Shown here piece by piece: positions 1 to 11,129 of a stretch of 64,000 nt of DNA (positions are counted from its first letter, which is position 1; the number at the start of each line of letters is the position of its first letter). A program made the translations under genes and the position numbers. The notes beneath the pieces were generated by a model that was given only the letters and a program-made list of their open reading frames with translations, did no database searches and was not told where the DNA came from. Origin of the DNA: Pseudomonas fragi (GTDB taxonomy: Bacteria; Pseudomonadota; Gammaproteobacteria; Pseudomonadales; Pseudomonadaceae); assembly GCF_002269505.1 (NCBI RefSeq), contig NZ_NQKQ01000009.1:124001-188000 (forward strand). Direction: 5' to 3'.

Positions 1-27
1 ACACGTGCGCTTAACAGGAAGCATCCC

Positions 28-369
28 ATGAGCATCACTCAGTTCAAAAACACCGCCAACGTCACCCTGCAGGAGTCTTTCTCCGTCGCTGTGCCGCTGG
101 GTACGCCAGTGGCGGTGACGTCGGTGACCTGCGTCGAGCGCAACGACGGTGTCGAAACCGGTATCTGGGAATGCACCCCGGGCCGTTGGCGTCGGCAGAT
201 CATGGAGCAGGAGTTCTGCCACTTTATTCAAGGACGCTGCACCTTCACCCCGGATGACGGTGAAACCCTGACCATAGAAGCGGGCGATGCACTGATGTTG
301 CCTGCAAACAGCACCGGCATCTGGGATATCCAGGAGACCGTGCGCAAGACTTATGTATTGATCCTTTGA
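28..369 (+). CDS. Cupin domain protein (Cupin_3/DUF861-like)
   Basis: A 113-residue single-domain cupin. The central part has the cupin pattern of a glycine/acid-rich strand (GIWECTPGRWRR), a glutamate/histidine strand around EQEFCHFIQG, and a second motif ending in EAGDALMLPANSTGIWDI. Proteins of this family are small beta barrels; relatives include ureidoglycine aminohydrolase-type enzymes, but many have no assigned substrate. The ATG is preceded by AGGA about 8 nt upstream. It lies 54 bp before a polyamine-type binding protein on the same strand, so the two probably share a transcript and a link to amine or amino-acid catabolism is likely (inference). The fold is well supported; the reaction is unknown. 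Confidence 0.8.
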   Translation: MSITQFKNTANVTLQESFSVAVPLGTPVAVTSVTCVERNDGVETGIWECTPGRWRRQIMEQEFCHFIQGRCTFTPDDGETLTIEAGDALMLPANSTGIWDIQETVRKTYVLIL

Positions 370-1503
<1,134 letters not shown>

Positions 1504-2502
1504 TCAGCGTAATGCCTGCGGGTTAACCAGGTTGGCCGGGCGTTCACCGGCCAATGCCGCCAGCAGGTTATCGACCGCGCAACGGGCCATGGCTTCACGG
1601 GTTTCGAGAGTCGCCGAGCCGATATGCGGAGTGGCCACCACGTTATCCAGTTGCAGCAGCGGCGAGCTCAGTTCCAGCGGTTCACGCTCGAACACATCCA
1701 GCCCGGCAGCGCGGATCTGGCCTTGTTGCAGGGCGTTGATCAGTGCCGCTTCGTCTACCACCTTGCCGCGCGAGATATTGATAAAAATGCTCTCGCGGCG
1801 CATCAGGGCGAATTGCTCGGCACCGATCAAGCCTTCGGTTTGTGCGGTCAGCGGCAAGGTCAGGCAGATAAAATCGGCCTCTTGCAGCAGTTCGTCGAGG
1901 CTGCGGTATTGCGCATTAAAGCGTGCTTCTACTGCAGGTTTGGGCGAGTTGCTGTGGTAGATCACTGGCATGCCGAAACCAAAGTGGCCGCGTTGCGCCA
2001 GGGCTTCGCCGATGCGACCCATACCGATAATGCCCAGGGTCTTGCCATGCACGTCGGTGCCGAAATGCTCGGGGCCGACGTTTTTCACCCATTGACCATT
2101 GCGCACCATGTTGGCCAGTTCCACCACCCGGCGGGCGCTGGCCATAACCAGGGCAAAACCGGTGTCTGCAGTGGTTTCGGTGAGTACATCGGGGGTGTTG
2201 GTGAGCTGGATCTTGCGCTCGGTCATATAGTCGATGTCGTAGTTGTCGACACCGACCGACACACTGGCCACCGCCTCAAGTTCCGGTGCCAGGTCCAGCA
2301 GTTGCGCGTCCAGTTTCAGGCTTGCGCCCAAAATGCCCTGGGCCCGGGGCAGGGCAGCACGCAGTTGGTCCATGCCCGCAGCGTCGAGCTTCTCGATCAG
2401 CGTGACATTGGCATGGGCTTCAAGGCGCTGCATCAGCGCATCGGAGAGTTGCTTGTAAAGTACGACATTCTTTTTCAAGGGATTCACCGACATTGAATTC
2501 AT
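1504..2502 (-). CDS. kguD: 2-keto-6-phosphogluconate reductase KguD (D-2-hydroxyacid dehydrogenase)
   Basis: A 332-residue D-isomer-specific 2-hydroxyacid dehydrogenase. The Rossmann dinucleotide motif GMGRIG is at residues 160-165, the substrate-side motif SVGVDNYD near 83-89, ISRGKVVDE further on, and the catalytic histidine in TPHIGSATLETRE near the C-terminus. In pseudomonads this enzyme reduces 2-keto-6-phosphogluconate to 6-phosphogluconate with NAD(P)H in the cytoplasm. It is the last gene of a kguE-K-T-D operon; its ATG overlaps the kguT stop (ATGA), implying translational coupling. A second ATG three codons in is an alternative start. The assignment rests on both family and the complete operon context. 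Confidence 0.9.
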   Translation of the reverse strand: MNSMSVNPLKKNVVLYKQLSDALMQRLEAHANVTLIEKLDAAGMDQLRAALPRAQGILGASLKLDAQLLDLAPELEAVASVSVGVDNYDIDYMTERKIQLTNTPDVLTETTADTGFALVMASARRVVELANMVRNGQWVKNVGPEHFGTDVHGKTLGIIGMGRIGEALAQRGHFGFGMPVIYHSNSPKPAVEARFNAQYRSLDELLQEADFICLTLPLTAQTEGLIGAEQFALMRRESIFINISRGKVVDEAALINALQQGQIRAAGLDVFEREPLELSSPLLQLDNVVATPHIGSATLETREAMARCAVDNLLAALAGERPANLVNPQALR

Positions 2503-3794
2503 GAGTGGGCCAGACGTTGCGAGGTGCTGAGTTGCGGTGCAGCAGGGTCTTTGGCCGCGGGTTTGAGCATCAGGGTCAGCAGCACCGAGATCAGCAGCGC
2601 GCCGCTCATCAGCAGAAAGGACGCCCCCGTCGAGCCGGTGGAACTGTTCAGGTAACCCACCAGATACGAGCCGGCAAACGAGCCCAGAGCGCCCATGCTG
2701 TTAATCAGCGCCATCGCGCCACCGGCCACGTTGGACGGCAGGATTTCCGGAATGATGGCGAAAAACGGACCATAAGGGGCGTACATGCAACCGCCGGCGA
2801 TCACCAGCAGAACGTAGGACCACCAGAAGTGTTCTGCACCCAGCATGTAGGAACCGTAGAACGCGATAGAGGCGATCAGCAGCGGCGGCCAGACGAAGCG
2901 TTTGCGCTTTTGCATTTTGTCCGAGCCCCAGGACACCACCAGCATTGCGATCACGGCCGCCAGATACGGCAGGGCCGAGAGCCAGCCGGCTTCGATCATG
3001 TCCATCTGCGCGCCTTGCTTGAGAATCGACGGCAGCCACAGCACAAAGCCGTACACGCCGATGCTCCAGCAGAAGAACTGCAAGGCCAGCAGGATAACGG
3101 CGGGGGTACGGAACGCCGCAGCGTAGTTTTTCACCGGCTTGAGGCCCACTTGCTCGGCATCCAGCGCGCTTTGCAGGTCTTGCTTCTCCTGATTGCTCAG
3201 CCATTTGGCTTCGCTTGGGCGGTCATCGGCCAGGCGCCACCAGATAAAGGCCCAGAGCACTGCCGGCAGGCCCTCGACGATAAACATCCAGCGCCAGCTG
3301 TAATGCTGCACCAGATAACCCGATACCACCGACATCCACAGCATGGTTACCGGGTTGCCGAGGATCAGGAAGGTATTGGCACGCGAGCGTTCGGCACGGG
3401 TGAACCAGTGGCACAGGTACACCAGCATGGCAGGCATCACGGCCGCTTCAACCACCCCGAGGGTAAAGCGGATAACGATCAGCCAGTAGGCGTTGGACAC
3501 TACGCCGGTCAATGTGGCCAGGCTACCCCAGAGGATCAGACTGACAAAGATCAGCTTTTTTACGCTGTTTCTCTGGGCGTAGATCGCCCCGGGCACCTGA
3601 AAGAAGAAGTAACCCAGAAAGAACAGCGCGCCCAGCAGCGACGACAGGCCGGGGGTGATATTGAGGTCTTCGGCCATGCCGGAGGCAGCCGCGAAGCCGT
3701 AGTTGGCACGGTCAAGGTACGCCAGGCTGTAGGTGATAAACACGATCGGCATGATGTACCACCAACGACGGGCGGCGAGTTTTAGCGATTGCAT
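2499..3794 (-). CDS. kguT: 2-ketogluconate transporter KguT (MFS, anion:cation symporter type)
   Basis: A 431-residue major facilitator protein with about 12 hydrophobic segments, opening with RRWWYIMPIVFITYSLAYLDRANYGFA, where the DRANYG signature typifies the anion:cation symporter/hexuronate branch. It imports 2-ketogluconate across the inner membrane for phosphorylation by KguK. Start ATG has AGGAG 8 nt upstream. It lies between kguK (48-bp gap) and kguD (4-bp overlap). The gap before it contains an A-rich tract next to the ribosome site that could bind Hfq/Crc (separate entry). Substrate is inferred from the operon rather than from residues. Confidence 0.89.
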   Translation of the reverse strand: MQSLKLAARRWWYIMPIVFITYSLAYLDRANYGFAAASGMAEDLNITPGLSSLLGALFFLGYFFFQVPGAIYAQRNSVKKLIFVSLILWGSLATLTGVVSNAYWLIVIRFTLGVVEAAVMPAMLVYLCHWFTRAERSRANTFLILGNPVTMLWMSVVSGYLVQHYSWRWMFIVEGLPAVLWAFIWWRLADDRPSEAKWLSNQEKQDLQSALDAEQVGLKPVKNYAAAFRTPAVILLALQFFCWSIGVYGFVLWLPSILKQGAQMDMIEAGWLSALPYLAAVIAMLVVSWGSDKMQKRKRFVWPPLLIASIAFYGSYMLGAEHFWWSYVLLVIAGGCMYAPYGPFFAIIPEILPSNVAGGAMALINSMGALGSFAGSYLVGYLNSSTGSTGASFLLMSGALLISVLLTLMLKPAAKDPAAPQLSTSQRLAHS

Positions 3795-3810
3795 AGAGGG
3801 TGCTCCTGAG

Positions 3811-3827
3811 CTTGTTTTTGTTTTTTC
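3811..3827 (-). promoter_or_regulatory. A-rich tract before kguT (candidate Hfq/Crc site)
   Basis: On the coding strand the kguK-kguT gap reads AAAAAACAAAAACAAG, lying 4 nt before the CAGGAG ribosome site of kguT. Hfq/Crc in Pseudomonas represses translation at A-rich AAnAAnAA tracts beside ribosome sites of carbon-uptake genes. The sequence is seen; the function is inferred. Confidence 0.5.
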
Positions 3828-3842
3828 GCAGCAGGTGACAGA

Positions 3843-4814
3843 TCAAGCAGATAGCGGTGTTTCAAGGGGCGCGAGCAGCGCGTTGTAGTGGTTCAGTTCG
3901 GCACGGGTGGGCAGGCCTTCCATATCGCCCCGGCTCTGTACGGCGCGGCTGCCGATCCAGTTGCCGCGTTGTACCGCCTGGGCAAAGCCGAGGTTTTCCA
4001 GCAAGGCACTGATCACGCCAACGGCAAAGCCGTCACCGGCGCCGACCGTGTCGATAACATTGGCCACCGCTACCGCCGGCACGAACTGTTCAGCCTGGGC
4101 GGTGCGGTAGTACGCGCCCTTGGCACCCAGTTTGATGATCACGGCTTCAGCACCCTGGTCCAGGTAGAAGGCGGCGATATCGGACGGGTCGTCAAAACCT
4201 GTCAGTAAGCGGCCCTCACTCAAGCCCGGCAGCACCCAGTCGGCGTGGGCAGCGAGGGCATTGATGTCGCGAATCATCTGTTGCTCGCTGGCCCACAGCG
4301 AAGGGCGCAGATTGGGGTCGAACGACACGCTGTTGCCTGCTGCACGCATCGACTTCATCAGTTCAAAGGACAGCTCATTGCAGCTTGCCGACAGGGCTGG
4401 CGGAATGCCGGTGGCGTGTAAATGCCGGGCTTCGAGCAGTTGCGGGTTGAGCAGGGAGCGGTCCATATGGCTGGCGGCCGAACCGCGGCGGAAGTACTCC
4501 ACCTGCGGGTCGCTGCCATCGTCAACGCGGGATTTGAACTGAAAACCTGTCGGATGTTGCGGGTCGACGGCCACATGCTGGCAATTGAGCCCCTCGGCTT
4601 GCAGTGTGTTGAGCACAAAGCGGCCCAGCGAGTCAGCGCCAACGCGGCTCAGCCAGGCCACATTGAAACCCAGTCGGGCCAGGCCAATGGCCACATTGCT
4701 GTCCGCCCCTGCAATCCGTTTGTGAAAGCGTTCGACCATGGCCAGGTCGCCGGTTTCTTCGGCTACCAACATGGCCATGGTTTCGCCAAACGACAGCACA
4801 TCGACCTTAGACAT
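3843..4814 (-). CDS. kguK: 2-ketogluconate kinase KguK (PfkB family)
   Basis: A 323-residue PfkB/ribokinase-type sugar kinase. The N-terminal half has the glycine-rich substrate motif [14 protein letters not shown] near residue 36, and the C-terminal signature [12 protein letters not shown] near residue 255 carries the anion hole and catalytic aspartate. It is expected to phosphorylate 2-ketogluconate at C6 with ATP, giving 2-keto-6-phosphogluconate for KguD. The closest well-known relatives are 2-dehydro-3-deoxygluconokinases, but the operon favours KguK. The ATG overlaps the 3' end of kguE by 8 nt and has AGGAG upstream. Confidence 0.9.
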   Translation of the reverse strand: MSKVDVLSFGETMAMLVAEETGDLAMVERFHKRIAGADSNVAIGLARLGFNVAWLSRVGADSLGRFVLNTLQAEGLNCQHVAVDPQHPTGFQFKSRVDDGSDPQVEYFRRGSAASHMDRSLLNPQLLEARHLHATGIPPALSASCNELSFELMKSMRAAGNSVSFDPNLRPSLWASEQQMIRDINALAAHADWVLPGLSEGRLLTGFDDPSDIAAFYLDQGAEAVIIKLGAKGAYYRTAQAEQFVPAVAVANVIDTVGAGDGFAVGVISALLENLGFAQAVQRGNWIGSRAVQSRGDMEGLPTRAELNHYNALLAPLETPLSA

Positions 4815-5595
4815 GGCTCAGCTCCTGTTGCTTGTGGCTCAAGCGCGCCAGTACGGCGACGTGTTCCTGGGTCAAGCCGTCCAGATCCGAGCCTTGCAGC
4901 GGATACTCGATGGCCCGCGTCAGACCGTGGGGCATATGGGTCATCAGGTGCTGCCAGTGCTGCAGGTCGGTGTCGGTCGGCGGGGTGGCGACCAGCTTGC
5001 CGTCCGGGCGACGGCTTACGCCTTTGCAGTGCAGGTAGGTGACATAGCGGCCCAGCAGACGGGCTGCGGTGCTGGCCGACTGATCCTGCCAGTGCCAGTT
5101 GCCGATATCGAAGGTCATGCTGATCGGCGCTTGCTGCTGCTCGACTTGATCGAAAAAGCGCTGCATGGGCTCGATACGTCCGCCATAGGAGGTTTGGTCG
5201 TTCTCCACCAGCAGGCGTACCGGTTGCTGGTTGAGCAGGGCCGCCAGGTTTTGCAGGTCACAGTGTTCGGTGAAATAGCCCAGCGACACTTTCAGCCATT
5301 GGGCGCCAAAGGCGTGGGCGCGCTGCAGGGTGGCCTGCAATTGAGTGTTGGGCCGTGACTGCCCGGCTTCCCACAGTTCCAGCGGCGATGAGAATACGCA
5401 TTCAAGCCCCTGTTCCTGCACGCCCTGGCTGAAAGCGAGCGGATCTTCTGTGGTCAGCAGTTCTTCGCGCAGTTCGATGCGTGACACACCGGCGTTGGCC
5501 AACACTTCAATAAAGCTGGCCTGGCCGCGCTGGCGAACCAGGTCGGCACCGTAGCTAGACAAACTGATGGAAACGGGAAATGTAGTCATTGTCAT
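4807..5595 (-). CDS. kguE: KguE, sugar phosphate isomerase/epimerase-like TIM barrel
   Basis: A 262-residue xylose-isomerase-like TIM-barrel protein. Recognisable pieces are [36 protein letters not shown] and [11 protein letters not shown], where the E, D and H residues match the metal-binding ends of barrel strands in this superfamily. It is the first gene of the kgu operon; its precise reaction in 2-ketogluconate use has not been firmly defined. Start may be the ATG at 5595 or the one two codons later, which has better spacing from AGAGA. A perfect PtxS palindrome lies 7 nt upstream. Confidence 0.86.
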   Translation of the reverse strand: MTMTTFPVSISLSSYGADLVRQRGQASFIEVLANAGVSRIELREELLTTEDPLAFSQGVQEQGLECVFSSPLELWEAGQSRPNTQLQATLQRAHAFGAQWLKVSLGYFTEHCDLQNLAALLNQQPVRLLVENDQTSYGGRIEPMQRFFDQVEQQQAPISMTFDIGNWHWQDQSASTAARLLGRYVTYLHCKGVSRRPDGKLVATPPTDTDLQHWQHLMTHMPHGLTRAIEYPLQGSDLDGLTQEHVAVLARLSHKQQELSHV

Positions 5596-5602
5596 TATTC
5601 TC

Positions 5603-5616
5603 TGAAACCGGTTTCA
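5603..5616. promoter_or_regulatory. PtxS operator, kgu promoter
   Basis: The perfect palindrome TGAAACCGGTTTCA matches the published PtxS recognition sequence of Pseudomonas. It sits just upstream of kguE. PtxS is released by 2-ketogluconate, so this site should make the operon substrate-inducible. Confidence 0.9.
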
Positions 5617-5672
5617 TTTTGTTGTGCGTCAAACGGCTGGCAACCGGGTCAAGGTTGCCAGCCACTAAAGTG

Positions 5673-6701
5673 TCAGGTAGTCGGGGGCTGTCGGGTGGAG
5701 CCGCGAACAATCAACTGCGGGGCAAAATCCAGCGCCAGAGGTGCAGATTTGTCACCGCCCAGGCGTTTAAGCAGGCAGTCAAAGGCACTGGCACCGATCT
5801 GTTGCGTGGGCTGGGCCAGGGCGGTGATGCCGTTGCCCACCAGCGGGAACCATTCCAGGTCATCCAGGGCAATCAGGCCCACGTCTTCAAACAAGCGGCA
5901 ATTCAAGTCGCGCAGTACCTGGGTACAGGCCAGCGCGGCCAGGCCATTGGCGCAGAATATGGCCTTGGCGCCGTTACCGGGTGCTTGCACAAATGTCTGG
6001 ATAGCCACGCGCAGGCCCGCACCGGTTGTGACCACGGCGCCGTGCAGAGCAGGGTGGGTAGCCAACTGGCGGGTAAAACTGTCGATGCGTTCGATCCGCG
6101 AGCTGGTGCCATCGACCGGTTCGCTGACCATCAGCACATCGCGGTAGCCTTGCTGCTCAAGATGCTCCAGGGCCATGCGCACCGCGTCGGCATTGTCCAG
6201 GCCTACAAGGTCGGTGTGCAGTTGTTCGACTTTGCGGTCGATCAGCACGATGGGCATCTCCTGATGCAGCTCTTGCAGTGCATCAGGGTCATGGCCAAGG
6301 GTGTTAAGAATCAGGCCTTCGATATTGTAGGAACGCAGAGCTGCCAGATGCTGCCGCTCTTGCTCGTCATTGCGGTCGGTGTTGCACACCACCAGGTTAT
6401 AGCCGTGCAGGCGGCAAGCGGTTTCGACACCGTGCATGACAGCGATGGAGTAGGGGTTGCGGATATCGGCCACCAGCATGCCGATCAGCCGCGTACGTCC
6501 GCGTTTAAGGCCACGGGCCATTTGATTGGGGCGATAGCCCAGGTCATTGATGGCGCGCTCGATCCGTTCAGCGATGGCTTCGGAGAGCAAGGCGCGGTCT
6601 TCGCCGATAAAGCGCGACACGCTGGCTTTGGAAACGCCGGCGCGCTGGGCAACATCGAGCATGGTCACGCGGGTGCGCTGAGCTGCGGAAAAACTGTTCA
6701 C
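5673..6701 (-). CDS. ptxS: PtxS, LacI-family repressor of 2-ketogluconate genes
   Basis: A LacI-type regulator. The N-terminal helix-turn-helix reads VTMLDVAQRAGVSKASVSRFIG, followed by the hinge GYRPNQMARGLK and a periplasmic-binding-protein-like effector domain (RTRLIGMLVADIRNPY to the end). I place the start at a GTG (6701), preceded by AAAGG, giving 342 residues, close to known PtxS length. The open frame continues upstream to an ATG at 6767, but that ATG lies inside the PtxS operator and would add an atypical extension. It binds TGAAACCGGTTTCA at kguE and at its own promoter and responds to 2-ketogluconate. The gene is transcribed in the same direction as kguEKTD, directly upstream. Confidence 0.9.
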   Translation of the reverse strand: MNSFSAAQRTRVTMLDVAQRAGVSKASVSRFIGEDRALLSEAIAERIERAINDLGYRPNQMARGLKRGRTRLIGMLVADIRNPYSIAVMHGVETACRLHGYNLVVCNTDRNDEQERQHLAALRSYNIEGLILNTLGHDPDALQELHQEMPIVLIDRKVEQLHTDLVGLDNADAVRMALEHLEQQGYRDVLMVSEPVDGTSSRIERIDSFTRQLATHPALHGAVVTTGAGLRVAIQTFVQAPGNGAKAIFCANGLAALACTQVLRDLNCRLFEDVGLIALDDLEWFPLVGNGITALAQPTQQIGASAFDCLLKRLGGDKSAPLALDFAPQLIVRGSTRQPPTT

Positions 6702-6752
6702 GGCCTGAAACCTTTTATTGGTGTTATCGCAGGCGATTTCGCGAATGCACGC

Positions 6753-6766
6753 TGAAACCGGTTTCA
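6753..6766. promoter_or_regulatory. PtxS operator, ptxS autoregulation
   Basis: A second perfect TGAAACCGGTTTCA, 52 bp upstream of the proposed GTG start of ptxS. It indicates autorepression, as known for this family member. Confidence 0.88.
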
Positions 6767-6826
6767 TGGAAACCCAAATGCCCCGGCGACGTCAAGTGAC
6801 AATGGTTTTAAGGAGTACATGGAACC

Positions 6827-6974
6827 TGTAGTCGCTGAGGAGCGCAGCGAGGTTGCGATCGGCTGCGAAGCAGTCGTAAAACCAGGCAACCCGGAAATTC
6901 AGGCACACCGTGTTAAGCGGTTTACGAGCGCTTCGCGCTCGATCGCAGCCTCGCTGCGCTCCTCAGCGACTACA
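6827..6974. repeat. Long inverted repeat (REP/BIME-like), 35-bp arms
   Basis: Arms 6827-6861 and 6940-6974 are reverse complements at 34 of 35 positions, starting TGTAGTCGCTGAGGAGCGCA. The 78-bp middle has smaller palindromes (GAGCGCTTCGCGCTC). The whole could fold into a cruciform or long hairpin. It separates the divergent ptxS and aprA units. An open frame across it has no coding character. Confidence 0.8.
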
Positions 6975-8827
<1,853 letters not shown>

Positions 8828-8841
8828 GCCTGCCGGTACCG

Positions 8842-8863
8842 GGGCAGTGCGCAAGCGCTGCCC
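8842..8863 (+). other. Intercistronic hairpin between aprA and inh
   Basis: Nine pairs (GGGCAGTGC with GCGCTGCCC, one G-T wobble) close a GCAA tetraloop of the GNRA class. There is no T-run, so it is more likely a 3'-stabilising or partial attenuation element than a full terminator. It could make aprA mRNA more abundant than the secretion genes. Confidence 0.6.
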
Positions 8864-8893
8864 TCTGCCGGCTGGCGTCAAGGGATGAGCCCT

Positions 8894-9274
8894 ATGGCAT
8901 GCAGAAATTTCAAGGTAATGGGGCTTGTCGCCGCGTTACTGACATTTACCACGGAGAGCACCATGGCCAGTTCCCTGTTGCTGCTGAGCCCCGCACAACT
9001 GGCGGGCAGTTGGACGTTTTACCCGCAGGACGATGCAAAGGACCGTTGTACAGTACAACTGGTTGCCGAACACAAAAGCTTTAACAGTGCTGTCAAGTGC
9101 CTGCAAGCATGGTTGGGCGAAGTGCCGAAAAGTTGGTCGCCAACACCCGACGGTATTTACCTGATGGGGCCGGACGGAACGGCGCTGGTGCATATGAATC
9201 GTATTGAACCGGGACGCTATGAAGCGCAGCTTAAATCAAAAGCAGTATTGGTCATGGTGCGCGAACAGCCGTAA
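8894..9274 (+). CDS. inh: Inh/AprI periplasmic inhibitor of alkaline protease
   Basis: A small exported protein of the Inh (I38) family. A signal peptide precedes the mature domain SSLLLLSPAQLAGSWTFYPQDDAKDRCTV; the conserved two cysteines (DRCTVQL and VKCLQAW) form the disulfide of the family, and the lipocalin-like barrel follows. It binds serralysin tightly in the periplasm, protecting the cell from protease that leaks in. I prefer the ATG at 8894, 9 nt after AGGG, over the ATG at 8885, which has almost no spacing. It sits between aprA and aprD as in other pseudomonads. Confidence 0.9.
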   Translation: MACRNFKVMGLVAALLTFTTESTMASSLLLLSPAQLAGSWTFYPQDDAKDRCTVQLVAEHKSFNSAVKCLQAWLGEVPKSWSPTPDGIYLMGPDGTALVHMNRIEPGRYEAQLKSKAVLVMVREQP

Positions 9275-9382
9275 ATAGTTGTTGGCTCGCAAGATGAGTT
9301 GTTGATGTCCGCGCCGAAAGCCTGGCGGCACGGCTAGAGTGTGCCTGACAGTTTTTTAAGGTGTGCATGCAGTTTTAATCGA

Positions 9383-9389
9383 TCAAGGA
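9383..9389 (+). promoter_or_regulatory. RsmA/CsrA-like motif at the aprD ribosome site
   Basis: TCAAGGA, 6 nt before the aprD ATG, matches the CANGGA core and overlaps the Shine-Dalgarno. It is a second possible Rsm target in the operon. Confidence 0.4.
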
Positions 9390-9395
9390 AGATTC

Positions 9396-11129
9396 ATGAG
9401 GCGAGTGAATAACAGCACGGTCGCACCGTTGATTCATGCGCTGGCGGACTATAAAAAAATATTGATCAGCGTTGGCTGTTTTACGGCATTGATCAATATA
9501 TTGATGCTGGTGCCGTCAATTTACATGCTGCAGGTCTATGACCGGGTGTTGTCTTCGCAGAACACGACAACGCTGGCCATGTTGTCGTTGATGGTGGTGG
9601 GTTTTTTCATCTTTATCGGTACGCTGGAAACCGTCCGCAGCTTTATTGTGATCCGCATCGGCAGCCAACTGGAGCGCCGGTTCAACCAGCAGGTGTACCG
9701 TGCTGCGTTCGAGCGCAACCTGTTCAGCGGCCAGGCCCATGCCGGGCAGGCGCTGGGGGATTTGACCCTGATCCGCCAGTTTGTAACCGGCCCCGCACTG
9801 TTTGCCTTCTTCGATGCGCCCTGGTTTCCGGTGTATCTGGCGGTGATTTTTATGTTCAGCCCGTGGCTCGGGTTGATGGCGACGGCAGGGGCGCTGCTGT
9901 TGATTGCACTGGCGTGGATCAATGAAGTCATGACGCGCCAGGCCTTGCGTCGGGCCAGCCAGTATTCCCTGCAGTCGAGCCAACTGGCCACCAGCCATTT
10001 GCACAATGCCGAGACCATTCAGGCAATGGGTATGCTGGGCGTATTGCGCAAGCGCTGGTTTGAGCTGCACTCCCGGTTTTTGGCCGAGCAAAACAAGGCC
10101 AGCGACACCGGCGCGGTGATCGGCTCGGTGAGCAAAACCTTGCGCTTGTGCCTGCAGTCGCTGGTGTTGGGGCTGGGTGCCCTGCTGGTTATCCAGGGCG
10201 ACATGAGCGCGGGCATGATGATTGCCGGTTCGATTTTGATGGGCCGTGTACTCAGCCCCATCGATCAGTTGATTGCTGTCTGGAAGCAATGGAGTTCCGC
10301 CCGGCTGGCCTACCAGCGCCTGGACAGCTTGCTGCGCGAGCATCCACCGGGCGCAGATCGCCTGGCCTTGCCCGCGCCCAAGGGGCAGGTGAGCTTTGAA
10401 CAGGTCAGCGCCGCGCCGCCAGGCATCAGGCAGCCGACCTTGCATCAGGTCAGCTTCAGTCTTGAGCCTGGCGAGGTGCTCGGCGTGCTGGGGGCGTCGG
10501 GTTCCGGCAAGTCGACCCTGGCGCGGGTGCTGGTGGGCGTGTGGCCGACGCTGGCAGGCACGGTGCGCCTGGACGGTGCGGACATACATCAATGGGACCG
10601 TGATCAGTTGGGCCCGCATATCGGCTACTTGCCCCAGGATATCGAGCTGTTCAGCGGCAGCATTGCCGACAATATCGCCCGTTTTCACAACGCCGATGCC
10701 CGCCTGGTGGTGGCTGCAGCCCAGCAAGCCGGTGTTCACGAGATGATTCTGCGCCTGGCCCACGGCTACGACACGCTATTGGGTGACGAGGGCAACGGCC
10801 TGTCGGGCGGGCAAAAGCAGCGCGTGGCGCTGGCTCGTGCGTTGTATGGCAACCCGCGACTGGTGGTGCTGGATGAACCCAACTCCAGCCTCGATGCGCC
10901 GGGTGATGCGGCATTGAACCGGGCCATTGCTCACCTCAAGGCACAGGGCTGCACCGTCGTGCTGGTGACTCACCGCTCCACCTCGCTGGCCCAGGCTGAC
11001 AAGCTGCTGGTCCTCAATGAAGGGCGTTGTCAGATATTCGGCCCGAGTGCAGAGGTACTCAAGGCGTTGTCTGGCGCCCAGCAACAGCCGGCAGCGAGTG
11101 CTACCCAACGTCAGAGTGCAGGCGCATGA
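9396..11129 (+). CDS. aprD: AprD, type I secretion ABC ATPase/permease
   Basis: A 577-residue PrtD/AprD-type exporter. The N-terminal half is a transmembrane domain with about six segments and lacks a peptidase-like domain. The C-terminal nucleotide-binding domain has Walker A GASGSGKST, Q-loop LPQDIELFSG, signature LSGGQKQR and Walker B LVVLDEPNSSLD. With the adaptor AprE and outer-membrane AprF it forms a channel that exports AprA and the lipase directly from cytoplasm to medium. ATG 9396 has AAGGA at ideal distance; an upstream in-frame extension is not supported. It overlaps aprE by ATGA. Confidence 0.95.
   Translation: MRRVNNSTVAPLIHALADYKKILISVGCFTALINILMLVPSIYMLQVYDRVLSSQNTTTLAMLSLMVVGFFIFIGTLETVRSFIVIRIGSQLERRFNQQVYRAAFERNLFSGQAHAGQALGDLTLIRQFVTGPALFAFFDAPWFPVYLAVIFMFSPWLGLMATAGALLLIALAWINEVMTRQALRRASQYSLQSSQLATSHLHNAETIQAMGMLGVLRKRWFELHSRFLAEQNKASDTGAVIGSVSKTLRLCLQSLVLGLGALLVIQGDMSAGMMIAGSILMGRVLSPIDQLIAVWKQWSSARLAYQRLDSLLREHPPGADRLALPAPKGQVSFEQVSAAPPGIRQPTLHQVSFSLEPGEVLGVLGASGSGKSTLARVLVGVWPTLAGTVRLDGADIHQWDRDQLGPHIGYLPQDIELFSGSIADNIARFHNADARLVVAAAQQAGVHEMILRLAHGYDTLLGDEGNGLSGGQKQRVALARALYGNPRLVVLDEPNSSLDAPGDAALNRAIAHLKAQGCTVVLVTHRSTSLAQADKLLVLNEGRCQIFGPSAEVLKALSGAQQQPAASATQRQSAGA

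Noticed and set aside
1624..2496. Long plus-strand frame opposite kguD
   Set aside because: Shadow of kguD in a high-GC genome; its translation is histidine/glutamine-rich nonsense.
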